Source of the DNA: Planctomycetota bacterium
GTDB lineage: Bacteria; Planctomycetota; UBA1135; GCA-002686595
Assembly: GCA_020847695.1 (NCBI GenBank)
Contig: JADLBP010000211.1
Span: forward strand, 1 to 64,000
Direction of reading: 5' to 3'
Length of the DNA: 64,000 nt
Made by a program: the position numbers and the translations under genes. This document shows positions 30,933-39,794 of this stretch, piece by piece (the first letter of the stretch is position 1; the number at the start of each line of letters is the position of its first letter). Under the pieces are notes generated by a model, which was given only the letters and a program-made list of their open reading frames with translations, was not told the DNA's origin and made no database searches.

Positions 30933-32900
30933 ATGCAAGAACGCTTCGCGCTGCGCTTCGAGAGCGGAGACCGGCGCGGTGAGACGATCGGGATCCCGGC
31001 CGCCGGCCTGAGCCTCGGCCGCCGGCCCGGCAACTCGGTGCAAGTCCTCGACGCGTCGGTGTCCGGCAAGCACGCCGAGCTCTCGGTCGACGCGCGAGGC
31101 GTGACGCTGCGGGACCTCGGTTCGACCAACGGCACGTTCGTCGGCCAGGAGCGCGTCACCGGCGAACGCCGGCTCGCGCACAAGGACGTGGTCGTGCTCG
31201 GCAAGGTCCGGTTGGTCTTCATCGACGGCGATCTCGACCCCAATCCCGAGCCGAGCGACGCCGCGGGCGGCCTCGAGCTCGAAGGAGACGTCCCCGGCGC
31301 GAACGCCGCCGCGGCGGGCGAAGGCCTTCAGACGATCAGCGCCGACAAGCTCGCGCGCTCGGGCAAGCGCTCGATCCTGGTCGGCGTCGGCCTGGTGGTC
31401 GTCGTCGCGGCGGGCGCGGGCGGCTGGTGGTTCTTCGGCCGCGGCGGCAGCGCGAGCACCGGCCCGCGCCGGCCGGTCGCCGACCTTCCCGGCAACCTGA
31501 TCCCGACCGGCTTCTCGTTCGAGCGCGAGCTCGTCGGCTGGGACTCGCCCGAGGACGCGACCGCGCGCTTCTTGGTCGACGGCACCGCGGCCGCGACCGG
31601 CGAGTCCGGCGCGCGCGCGACGCTCGCGACCGGCGAATGGGCGTCGCTGCGCTCGACCGACGTGCGCGCGACCGCCGGCAAGGCGCTGCGCGCGGTCGGC
31701 GAGCTCGACGCCGACGGCGGCGTGCGCGCGTGGCTCGGCATCGAATTCTCGGACTCGACCGGCGAGCGCAAGCCGTTGGTCGCATGGTCGGAGCCGGCGG
31801 CCGGCGACGGAGGGCTCGCGCATCGCGAGGTCGTCGCGCCGGTGCCCCCGGGGCACGACCGAGCGCGCGCGGTGGTGCTCGCGCTCGCGACCGGTGATTC
31901 GGGCAATGCCTCCGCCGACGACGTCGGGCTGGTGACCGCGAGCGACGTCGCCGCGGCGCCGAAGGTCGGGGAGTTCGTCTGGCTGGGCTTCGGCGATCCG
32001 GTGCGCGCGGGCGTGCTCGGCAAGATCGATCGCCCGTTGCTCTCGAACATCCGCGTGGTCGCCGACGGCGGCGAGCTCGCGTCGCTCGACGCCGCGCCGC
32101 TCTCCGCGAAGCCCGTCGACGACGGCTTCGCGCTGGAGCTCGGTCGCGGCGCGGCGCGCACGCTCGCGCTGCGTGTCGAGCCCGCGGTCGTCGCCGAAGG
32201 CATCGCGACGCTCGGCGACGGCGGCCTGCGCACGCACCAAGTCGAGTTCGCGCGCGAGGGCGTCGAGAGCCTGTTGGTCGGCGCCGGGCTCGACCTCGTC
32301 CGCGTGCGCTTCTCGACGCCGGTCAAGCTGACGGGCACGCCCGACGGCGCCGCGTTCCGCATCGAAGCCGCGCTCGGAGCCGACGCGAGCGCGCTCGCGC
32401 TCCAGGTCGTGTTCCAGAAGGAGCGCGCGTTCGCCGACGACGCCGCGCGCCGCGCGCGCGAGGCGGAGAAGCAAGGCCGGCTCGGCGAGTGCCTCGCCGC
32501 GTGGCGCGAGCTGCTCGACCGCGCGCCGTTCGACGCGCAGTTGGTCAAGGAGGCCGAGGGCGCGCGCTCGCGGCTGATCCAACAAGGCCTGGTCGAGGTG
32601 CAGGACGCGAAGCAATCCGCCGAGCGCGCGCGCTTCTTCCGCTTGGTCGACCTCTTCCGCCAGTGCCGCGAGGGCGCGCGAGCGATCGCCGCCAAGTACA
32701 CCGGCAGCGAGGTCGAGACCGCCGCGGTCGCGCTGGTCGGCGAGATCGATCGCGACCTCGCCGGCCTCGAGCAAGACCTCAACACCGCCGAGCGCGCGCG
32801 CCTGGAGTCGATCCTCGCCGCGCTCGAGGCACGAAAGAGCCCCGCGCTCGCCGCTCGCGTGCGCGAAGTGCTCACGCAGCTCCCCGGAGGAACGAAGTAG
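30933..32900 (+). CDS. FHA-domain transmembrane protein at the head of the pseudopilin operon
   Basis: The 655-residue protein has an FHA domain at about residues 25-95 (SLGRRPGNSVQV, SVSGKHAELSV, LRDLGSTNGTFV), which binds phosphothreonine. A linker and one TM helix at about 145-168 follow, then a large extracytoplasmic region with a jelly-roll-like part (about 185-310) and a helical C-terminal third rich in AREAEKQ/ARLE. The topology puts the FHA in the cytoplasm, so a Ser/Thr kinase could signal to the assembly. Its stop codon is followed directly by the start of the PilM-PilN gene. No ribosome binding site is visible before its ATG. Confidence 0.85.
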   Translation: MQERFALRFESGDRRGETIGIPAAGLSLGRRPGNSVQVLDASVSGKHAELSVDARGVTLRDLGSTNGTFVGQERVTGERRLAHKDVVVLGKVRLVFIDGDLDPNPEPSDAAGGLELEGDVPGANAAAAGEGLQTISADKLARSGKRSILVGVGLVVVVAAGAGGWWFFGRGGSASTGPRRPVADLPGNLIPTGFSFERELVGWDSPEDATARFLVDGTAAATGESGARATLATGEWASLRSTDVRATAGKALRAVGELDADGGVRAWLGIEFSDSTGERKPLVAWSEPAAGDGGLAHREVVAPVPPGHDRARAVVLALATGDSGNASADDVGLVTASDVAAAPKVGEFVWLGFGDPVRAGVLGKIDRPLLSNIRVVADGGELASLDAAPLSAKPVDDGFALELGRGAARTLALRVEPAVVAEGIATLGDGGLRTHQVEFAREGVESLLVGAGLDLVRVRFSTPVKLTGTPDGAAFRIEAALGADASALALQVVFQKERAFADDAARRAREAEKQGRLGECLAAWRELLDRAPFDAQLVKEAEGARSRLIQQGLVEVQDAKQSAERARFFRLVDLFRQCREGARAIAAKYTGSEVETAAVALVGEIDRDLAGLEQDLNTAERARLESILAALEARKSPALAARVREVLTQLPGGTK

Positions 32901-34541
32901 ATGGCCCGCACGGTCACCGGCGTCGACATCGGCAAGCGCACGGCCAAGTTCCTGCGCGGCTTCTGGAAGGACAACACCTTCCACGCCACCGCGTTCGCCG
33001 TCTCCCACCACGCCGAAGGTTCGGTCGCGGCGGCTTGGAAAGCGAGCGAGCTCTCGTTCAAGCCGACCGACGCGCGCATCGGACTCACCGGCCGCGACGT
33101 CAACATCCGCTACACGCGCGTGCCGCGCGTGCCCGACTGGCAGCTGCGCAAGCTGATGCGCTTCGAGGTCGAGGAGATCGGCGGTCAATCGGGCTCGGAG
33201 GTCGCGAGCGACTTCAACGTGCTCCCGAACCTGCCCGAGGTCGAGGGCGAGGACGTCGTGCTGCTCGCGATGGCGCGCGAGTCGCTGCTCGAGGAGCACC
33301 TGCAAGGTCTCGCGGCGGTCGGCGGCAAGGTCGACGCGTTCACGCCGCTCGCGATCGCGCTCTACAACGCGTGGCTGCGCTTCGGCGCGATCGAGGACCA
33401 GACGGTCCTGATCGCGAACATCGGCCACGAGAACCTCGACGTGATCCTGGTGCGCGGCCCGGACTTGCTGTTCGCGCGCAACCTGTCCGGCGGTTCGTCG
33501 CTCTTCGACGCCGCGATCGCGGAGCGCTTCGGCGTCTCCGCGCGCAAGGCCGAGGAGCTGAAGAAGGAATTCGCGACGCTCGAGCCCGGTGGCACGTTCA
33601 AGGACGGCAACCAGGAGAAGGCGAGCCGCGCGGCACAAGCCGCGGCGGGGCAACTGCTCTCGCTGCTGCAGTCGACCGTGATGTTCTGCAAGAGCCAGGT
33701 CAACCTGACCGGTCTGCGCGTCGACAAGGTCTTGCTCTGCGGCGGCGGCGCGGCGCTCAAGGGATTGCCGCGCTACCTGCAGAACGCGATGAACGTGCCG
33801 GTCGAGCTCTTCGACCCGTTCACCGTCGTCGACACGACGTCGCTCTCGCCCGAGGAGGGCGAGCTGCTCGATCAACACGCGCTCGAATCGGTCGCGGTGC
33901 TCGGGCTCGCCACGCTCGCGTCCGATCCCGACGGCTATTCGATCGAGATCCTGCCGCGCAAGGTCGCGCGCGCCCGCGATTTCGCGCAGGGCACGGTGTT
34001 CCTGATCGCCGCCGCGGTGTTGGTGGTCGGATTCCTCGGTTACGAGGCGTGGCGCACGCACTCGTCGCTGCAGAAGGTCCGCCAGCAAGCGTCCGCGGCC
34101 GACGCGCAGTTGAAGCGCGCCGACGCGATCGATCGCAAGACCCGCGATCTCTCCGAGGAGAGCGCGAAGCTCGCCGAGCGCGCGCGCGATCTCGCCGAGC
34201 TCGCGGGCTCGGGCGAGCAGGTCGCGCGCGTGCTGCACACGCTCGCCACCGAGCTGCCGCGCGACTTCTGGATCACGCAGCTCACCAGCGAGACGCGCTT
34301 CGACGACGCCCTCGGCGTGCCGCGCGGTTCCGAGTGTCCGATCGTGCACGTCGAAGGTCGCGCGCAGGAAGGCACCGAATCGACGTCGGTGCTCTTCGAG
34401 AACCTGGTGCGCGGGTTGAACGAGAAGCTCGGCGCGCCCGCGATCTCGCAGAAGCTCTCCAACACCGGCGACAAGTTCACGCTCGACCTGACCACCCTGG
34501 CGCTGCGCGAGACCGCGGCCCCGAAAGAGGAGCGCCCGTGA
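32901..34541 (+). CDS. pilM: PilM-PilN fusion (type IV pilus/type II secretion assembly platform)
   Basis: Residues 1 to about 350 form an actin-like PilM/GspL-cyt domain: GVDIGKRTAKFL phosphate-binding start, LIANIGHENLDVILV middle, and LCGGGAALKGL adenosine motif. A TM helix at about 363-383 follows, then a coiled coil and a PilN-like periplasmic domain (VARVLHTLATELPRDFWITQL, VHVEGRAQ). In most bacteria PilM and PilN are separate proteins; fused forms correspond to GspL of type II secretion. It overlaps the next gene by GTGA. It should couple a cytoplasmic motor to the pseudopilus, but no motor gene is in the window. Confidence 0.88.
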   Translation: MARTVTGVDIGKRTAKFLRGFWKDNTFHATAFAVSHHAEGSVAAAWKASELSFKPTDARIGLTGRDVNIRYTRVPRVPDWQLRKLMRFEVEEIGGQSGSEVASDFNVLPNLPEVEGEDVVLLAMARESLLEEHLQGLAAVGGKVDAFTPLAIALYNAWLRFGAIEDQTVLIANIGHENLDVILVRGPDLLFARNLSGGSSLFDAAIAERFGVSARKAEELKKEFATLEPGGTFKDGNQEKASRAAQAAAGQLLSLLQSTVMFCKSQVNLTGLRVDKVLLCGGGAALKGLPRYLQNAMNVPVELFDPFTVVDTTSLSPEEGELLDQHALESVAVLGLATLASDPDGYSIEILPRKVARARDFAQGTVFLIAAAVLVVGFLGYEAWRTHSSLQKVRQQASAADAQLKRADAIDRKTRDLSEESAKLAERARDLAELAGSGEQVARVLHTLATELPRDFWITQLTSETRFDDALGVPRGSECPIVHVEGRAQEGTESTSVLFENLVRGLNEKLGAPAISQKLSNTGDKFTLDLTTLALRETAAPKEERP

Positions 34542-35317
34542 CCAAGGTCGAGGACTTCTGGCAGGAGAACAAGCGCTTCGTGCTCGGCGTCGCCGCCGGC
34601 GCGGCGGTGTTCGGCATCGGCTGGCTCGCGACCGAGAAGACGCTCGGCGCCGACCTGCGCACGCAGCGCGCGCGCTTGTCGACGATCGAGAAGCAGCTCG
34701 CGCAACCGCGCTACGTCGCCGCCGACCAGGCGCGCGCCGAGGCCGAGCGCGAGCGCTTGAGCCAAGCGGTCGCGACGTTGACCGATGCCGTGGCGTTCCA
34801 TCCGCGGCCCGAGTTCGCGCTCGACGGCACGTCGCCCGCCAACCGCTACTTCGCCGTGCAGTCGCGCGTGCGCGAGGAACTCTTGACGCTCGCCGGCCGC
34901 GCGGGCCTGGTCGTGCCCGAGGGGCTCGGCTTGCCCGCGCTCTCGCCGACGAAGGAACAGGAGATCGTGCGGTATCTGGAGGCGCTCGACGTCGTCGAGC
35001 GCGTCGTCAAGCTCGCGATCGAGGCCGGTTGCGAGCGCATCGACGAGATCCGGATCGCGCTCGACCCGCGGCTGGTGTCGGGCAAGAGCATCCCGGACAT
35101 CGAGAAGACTTCGATCGAGCTCGATCTGATCGGCGCGTCGGCGCCGCTCGCGCGCTGGATCGCGCTGACGCAGCAAGAGCGGTTCGGCGACGTGCTCTTG
35201 ATCGACAAGCTCAACTTGCTCGCGTCGCGCACCAAGGCCGACGAATCCAGGCTCGAAGTCGTCTTCCGCGTCGCGCACCTCTACGGCGACCTCGAAGCCG
35301 GGAAGGAAAAACCGTGA
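34538..35317 (+). CDS. pilO: PilO/GspM-like assembly protein
   Basis: The 259-residue protein has a short cytoplasmic start, one TM helix at about residues 14-30 (FVLGVAAGAAVFGIGWL), a coiled coil at about 40-75 and a periplasmic ferredoxin-like domain (RYLEALDVVERVVKLA, IELDLIGASAPLARWI). This is the order seen in PilO and GspM, which pair with PilN/GspL in the inner membrane. GTG 34538 is the start and overlaps the stop of the PilM-PilN gene. It also overlaps the next gene by GTGA. The family assignment rests on topology and context, since sequence conservation in PilO is low. Confidence 0.78.
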   Translation: MTKVEDFWQENKRFVLGVAAGAAVFGIGWLATEKTLGADLRTQRARLSTIEKQLAQPRYVAADQARAEAERERLSQAVATLTDAVAFHPRPEFALDGTSPANRYFAVQSRVREELLTLAGRAGLVVPEGLGLPALSPTKEQEIVRYLEALDVVERVVKLAIEAGCERIDEIRIALDPRLVSGKSIPDIEKTSIELDLIGASAPLARWIALTQQERFGDVLLIDKLNLLASRTKADESRLEVVFRVAHLYGDLEAGKEKP

Positions 35318-38022
35318 ACGTCCGCAAGGAACAGGTGGTCTTCGCGGTGACCGTCGTCGCCGTCGGAGGGCTGGTCGCGACGACCGCGACCGATTCCGGG
35401 CCGCGCCGCGCGTCGGCTTCGGCCGGTCAGGCGGTCGAGCTCGTCGAACGCCCCGCGCCGGACGTCGCGCGCTCTCTGCCCGCGAAGCGCGAACTCTCCG
35501 CGTTCGAGCGCGATCTGCTCTCGCAGCCGCGCGACACGCGACCGCTGCCGCCGCTCGACATCGAGGAGCCGCCGCTCGCGTCGCTGCCCGGCCTGTTCCC
35601 GCCGACGGTGCCCGGGCCCGCGCCCGCGTTCTTCGGCAAGCTCCTGCGCACCTCCGCGGCGCCGACGCGCGTCGAGGGGCTGTTCGCCGAGGCCGGTGAG
35701 CTCGGCGGCGAGGACCTCGCCGAGGATGCGGGCGGCGCGCTCGCGGAGCTCGCCGCCGCCGCGAAGGACCAACGCAAGCCGACGCCGGAGGAGCTCGCGG
35801 CGCAGCTCGAGAGCTGGAAACGCCTCTACGACTGGATCCGGATCAACGAAGGCCGTCCGTTGTTCGGCTACATCCGCAACGAGGATCGCTTCGGCCTGCA
35901 CCTCGCGGCGAACGAGCCGGTGCTGTTCGTCGAGGTCGACCCGGAGAGCGGCAAGGAGAAGTTCCCCGGTCAGCAGCCGACGCGCTTCGAGCGCGCGCGC
36001 GTGCTCGAGTTCGCGCTCGCCGCGAGCTTCGAGAACCAACTGCAGATCCGGCGCCGCGAGTTCGGCAAGACGATCAGCGCGGGCCAGTACCTCGCGGTGC
36101 TCGGCTTCGCCGACGAGTGCGTGCGTCGCCGCTCCGAGGCGCGCCGCGCGCTCGAAGTCGCGGAGGAGATGTACAAGCTCGCCGCGTCGCAGTCCGCCGA
36201 CGATCCCGCGCCGCGGCTCGGGCTCGCGCGCTGCTACGAAGCCGGCTTCGACTTCGATCGCGCGTACCAGGTCTACCAGGAGCTCCTCTCCGGCGGCTTC
36301 GCGCACCGGCCCGAGGTGCACGCGCGTCTCGCGGAGCTCGAAGCGCGTTTCCGCCTGTTCGACAGCGCCGAAGCGCGTCTGCGCGAGGCCGAGCGGCTCG
36401 GTCGCGGCGACTGGTCGGTCGCGTGGACGTTCGGTCGCTTCCTGCTCGACCGCGCGCGGCCGGCGGAAGCGCTCGAGCGCCTGAAGACCGCATACAAGTT
36501 CGAGCCTGCGGGCGAGGACAAATCGGTGCGCGCGGCGATCCGCTACGACCTCGGACGCGCGCACTGCGCGGTCGGTGAGCTCTCGCAGGCTCGCGAGCTC
36601 TTCGAGAAAGCGCTGCAAGCGGACGTGACGTACGCGCGCGCACGTGCCGGACTCTCGGCGGTCGACACGCTGCTGAAGAAGCCGGCGGGCGCGATCGTGG
36701 TCGAGCGCGACCGCGCGACGTTCGAGGAGCTCTACGACCACGCGCTCGCGGACCTCGCGGCGAAGCAGTGGATCGAGGCGCGCGACGGGCTGACGCTCGC
36801 CGCCAACGCCGATCCGTTGCGCGCGCACCTCGCGTGGCGCGCGCTTTCGTGGCTCGCGGAGGTCACCGGCTATCCCGACGAGTCGCTGCGTTGGATCGAA
36901 GAGGCGTACACCGCCGACCCGACCGATGCGTGGACGTGCTACCAACGCGGTCGCGTGCTCTCGCAGCGCGACGACCTCGACGGCGCGCGCGAGATGTTCG
37001 CGAAGGCGCTCGACCTCGATCTCGATTTCGCCGACGCGCTGGTCGCCCTGGGCGAGCTCTCCGCTCGACGCGGCGAACGCGACGCGGCGGAGCGTTACTA
37101 CGAGCGCGCGCTGACGCTGGAACCGGCGCGCGCCGAGGTGCACGCGCTGCGCGGCTGGAACCTGCTCTTCTCGGGCGACGTGCGCGCGGCGCAGGACGCC
37201 TTCAAGAAGGGCGCGGAGCGCGATCGCAACGACGCGTCGTGCGGTCTCGGCCTCGCGTGGTGCACGTACCGCGGCGGCCAGGTCGAGCCGACGCTGCAGC
37301 AGTTCGCCGACGTCGAGGACGCGCGCCGCGCGTTCGGCGACGAGGACGCGCTGAAGCTCTACGCGCGCCGCCAGGTCGCGCGGATCAGCGATCACGCCAG
37401 CAAGGTGATCTGGACCGATCGCTTCGAGCGCCGCGTCTTGCGCAACGAGTGGGTGAGCGAGGAGGCCGCCGGCCCGACGATCGCGATCGTCGACGGCGAG
37501 CTCGTCCTGCGCGGCAACTTCACCGAGAACGGCGCGACGCGCGCGTGGCGCGAGTGGCCGCCGGCGGTGTTCTACGCGCTCGATCTCGACGTGACGATCA
37601 CCAACGAGTCCAAGGCTCGCGTCGGCGTGTTCCTCGCGAAGGAACGGCCGATCCGAGCCGGCGGCGTGCAGACGCTCGGCAAGGTCGCGGTCGCGCGCCA
37701 CATGGAGGGCGGACTGCAGGTGCTCACGCAGGACCGTTCGGACAACCAGGAGAGCTGGACCGACGTGCCGCCGGTCGACGGCGTCGCGTGGTGGCCGACC
37801 GACAAGACGGTGCACATCCACCTCGAGCGCGTCGGCGAAGGCTCCGACGCGACCGGGCGCATCGCGGTCGACGGCATCACGGTCGCCGAGGGCTTCCGGA
37901 TGACCGCGCTCGCGGCGACCAACCAGAACCTGCGCGTCGGCGTCTTCGCCGAGGGCGCGACGGGCCGGCCGTTGAAGGTCGAGATCGACAACGTCGAAGT
38001 CGTCTACCGGGCGACCAAGTAG
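35314..38022 (+). CDS. Large TPR protein with a C-terminal LamG-like domain
   Basis: The 902-residue protein begins with a TM/signal anchor at about residues 7-25 and a proline-rich linker to about 115. A helical domain, then many TPR repeats from about 260 to 690 follow (for example RLGLARCYEAGFDFDRAYQVYQ read in parts, and GELSARRGERDAAERYYERAL). The C-terminal 200 residues form a concanavalin/LamG-like beta sandwich (WTDRFERRVLRNEW, VDGELVLRGNFTE, IAVDGITVAEGFRM). It sits between PilO and the pseudopilins. In this position some systems encode PilP/GspC, so it may be a substitute connector to the outer membrane; that is inference. The start GTG 35314 overlaps the previous stop. Confidence 0.82.
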   Translation: MNVRKEQVVFAVTVVAVGGLVATTATDSGPRRASASAGQAVELVERPAPDVARSLPAKRELSAFERDLLSQPRDTRPLPPLDIEEPPLASLPGLFPPTVPGPAPAFFGKLLRTSAAPTRVEGLFAEAGELGGEDLAEDAGGALAELAAAAKDQRKPTPEELAAQLESWKRLYDWIRINEGRPLFGYIRNEDRFGLHLAANEPVLFVEVDPESGKEKFPGQQPTRFERARVLEFALAASFENQLQIRRREFGKTISAGQYLAVLGFADECVRRRSEARRALEVAEEMYKLAASQSADDPAPRLGLARCYEAGFDFDRAYQVYQELLSGGFAHRPEVHARLAELEARFRLFDSAEARLREAERLGRGDWSVAWTFGRFLLDRARPAEALERLKTAYKFEPAGEDKSVRAAIRYDLGRAHCAVGELSQARELFEKALQADVTYARARAGLSAVDTLLKKPAGAIVVERDRATFEELYDHALADLAAKQWIEARDGLTLAANADPLRAHLAWRALSWLAEVTGYPDESLRWIEEAYTADPTDAWTCYQRGRVLSQRDDLDGAREMFAKALDLDLDFADALVALGELSARRGERDAAERYYERALTLEPARAEVHALRGWNLLFSGDVRAAQDAFKKGAERDRNDASCGLGLAWCTYRGGQVEPTLQQFADVEDARRAFGDEDALKLYARRQVARISDHASKVIWTDRFERRVLRNEWVSEEAAGPTIAIVDGELVLRGNFTENGATRAWREWPPAVFYALDLDVTITNESKARVGVFLAKERPIRAGGVQTLGKVAVARHMEGGLQVLTQDRSDNQESWTDVPPVDGVAWWPTDKTVHIHLERVGEGSDATGRIAVDGITVAEGFRMTALAATNQNLRVGVFAEGATGRPLKVEIDNVEVVYRATK

Positions 38023-38035
38023 GAGCGCGACGAAC

Positions 38036-38674
38036 ATGCGCGGGATGCGGACCTCGGACGCGCGCGGCGGCTTCACGCTGATCGAGCTGCTCGGCGTGAT
38101 CGTGATCGTCTCGATCTTGATGTACTTCCTGATCACGCGGCTCTCCGGCGTCGACGAGACGGTCAAGGTCCGCGTCGCGCGCCAGAAGATCGAGCAGATC
38201 GCGGCAGAGCTCGCCGACTACGAAGTCGACAAGGGCGACTACCCGCGCTCGACGTTCCGCACCGAGTGGGGACAGCCACCGAACAACCTCAACGTCGGTT
38301 GCGAAGCGCTCTACCTGGCGCTGTGGCAGAAGGGGATCGACGGCGCGGGTCTCGGCGAGGACTTGCTCGGCAACCACGACGGCGACGCGACGACCAAGCG
38401 CCTGACGGTCAACCCGTCGCTCGACCTGTTCGAGCTCCAGGATCCGTGGGAGAACCCGCTCGCGTACTTCCACCACTCCGATTACGGCCGCAAGGATCGC
38501 TACTCGTCGTCGCAGCCGGACACCGGCGAGGCGTTGGAGTCCGAGCTCACCGCGCGAAAGAGCACGAAGACCGGCAATTGGTTCAATCCGCAGACGTTCC
38601 AGCTGATCTCCGCCGGACCCGACGCGTTGTTCGGGACCGAGGACGACATCGGTAACTTCGACAGCGGATCGTGA
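38036..38674 (+). CDS. gspG: GspG-like major pseudopilin
   Basis: The 212-residue protein has a class III prepilin leader RGGFTLIELLGVIVIV with Gly before Phe at the cleavage site and Glu at +5. A hydrophobic helix to about residue 32 follows. Downstream features match GspG: a conserved LADYEVDKGDYPRS segment, a WENP loop with PWENPLAYFHHS, and the acidic C-terminal GPDALFGTEDDIGNF typical of the calcium-binding end of GspG. The start ATG has a GGAG site. A prepilin peptidase, not present here, must process it. Confidence 0.93.
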   Translation: MRGMRTSDARGGFTLIELLGVIVIVSILMYFLITRLSGVDETVKVRVARQKIEQIAAELADYEVDKGDYPRSTFRTEWGQPPNNLNVGCEALYLALWQKGIDGAGLGEDLLGNHDGDATTKRLTVNPSLDLFELQDPWENPLAYFHHSDYGRKDRYSSSQPDTGEALESELTARKSTKTGNWFNPQTFQLISAGPDALFGTEDDIGNFDSGS

Positions 38675-38681
38675 CGCAGCC

Positions 38682-39794
38682 TTGAAGACGGCATCCGAGC
38701 CCGTGCACGCGACGCGTGCGCTCCGCGGGAGCGCGCGTGGAGCGCGCGTCGACGCGGGGCCGCGACGTGCGGCGAACGCGCGCCGTCGGTCCCCGCAGCG
38801 AGCCGGCAGCCGCGAGGGCTTCACGATCATGGAGCTCCTGATGGTGATGCTGATCCTCGGCGTCCTGTTCGGGCTCGGCGTCGGCACGCTCGCGTCGCTC
38901 GACCTCGGCAAGCGCGCGGCGCGCGGCGCGCTGCTCAACGTGATCCGCTCGGCGCGCACGTCGGCGGTCGCGCGCGGCGCGGGAGCTCGCGTGCGCTTCG
39001 ACGCCGCCGCCTCGCGCGTCAGCGCCGAGGGCGTCGCGGTGCTCGGCACGTGGCACTTCGAGCGCGATGCGAAGGGCGCGGCGCTCTTCGAAGGCGACAA
39101 CAAGGGCGGCAAGCTGATCGACGAGGGCTTCATCGGCCACGCGCTCTCGTTCGCCGGCGCGCCCGCGGGCTCGACGATGGTCGTCGCGGTGCACCAGGAC
39201 GCGGCGTTCGAGTTCTCCCGCGGGTTCACGGTCGAGTGCGCGCTGCGGTGGACCGGCACCGGCTCGGGCCGGCCGCTCAACCTCGGCAACGTCGTCGGGC
39301 TCGAGATCACCAACGTCGGCTCGGTCCGCGGCTGGTTCATCCCGACCGCGCAGAACAAGACCGGCGGCGACATCGCGGGCGGACGCACCGCCGTCGAGTC
39401 CGAGCCCGGGGTGCTCCCGCGCGACGCGTGGGCGCGGATCAAGCTCGACTACGACCGCCGCGTGCTGCGGCTGTTCGTCGACGACGTCGAGGTCGCGCGC
39501 ACCGAGGAGACCGGGCGCGTCTGGCGGCTCGAGGGCCCGCTGCGGATCTGCGACCCGAAGGCCGGCTTCCCGGGCGCGATCGATCGGCTGGTGATCTCCG
39601 CGGTGACCTCCGCCTCGGAGTACGTGCTGCCGGAGACGTTGAAGTTCGACGACGACGTGCCCGACGAGATCCGTTTCGCGCCCGGCGGCTACCTCGACCG
39701 CGAGCTGCACGCTCAACCGGTCGTCTTCCACTTGATCGACGAAGCCGGCGAGCGCCAAGAGCTCCGCATCGGCCTCTACGGGACGGTCGAATGA
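38682..39794 (+). CDS. Pseudopilin (GspH-like) fused to a LamG-like domain
   Basis: The 370-residue protein has a prepilin site SREGFTIMELLMVMLIL (Glu at +5) preceded by an unusually long basic leader of about 46 residues. After the helix, a LamG/concanavalin-like domain occupies about 110-330 (GTWHFERDAKGAALFEGD in parts, HQDAAFEFSRGFTVECALRW, WARIKLDYDRRVLRLFVDDVEV). Ordinary GspH has no such domain, so the pseudopilus tip or shaft displays a potential glycan or protein-binding module. TTG 38682 is the listed start; GTG 38703 would shorten the leader by 7 residues. It overlaps the next gene by ATGA. Confidence 0.8.
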   Translation: MKTASEPVHATRALRGSARGARVDAGPRRAANARRRSPQRAGSREGFTIMELLMVMLILGVLFGLGVGTLASLDLGKRAARGALLNVIRSARTSAVARGAGARVRFDAAASRVSAEGVAVLGTWHFERDAKGAALFEGDNKGGKLIDEGFIGHALSFAGAPAGSTMVVAVHQDAAFEFSRGFTVECALRWTGTGSGRPLNLGNVVGLEITNVGSVRGWFIPTAQNKTGGDIAGGRTAVESEPGVLPRDAWARIKLDYDRRVLRLFVDDVEVARTEETGRVWRLEGPLRICDPKAGFPGAIDRLVISAVTSASEYVLPETLKFDDDVPDEIRFAPGGYLDRELHAQPVVFHLIDEAGERQELRIGLYGTVE

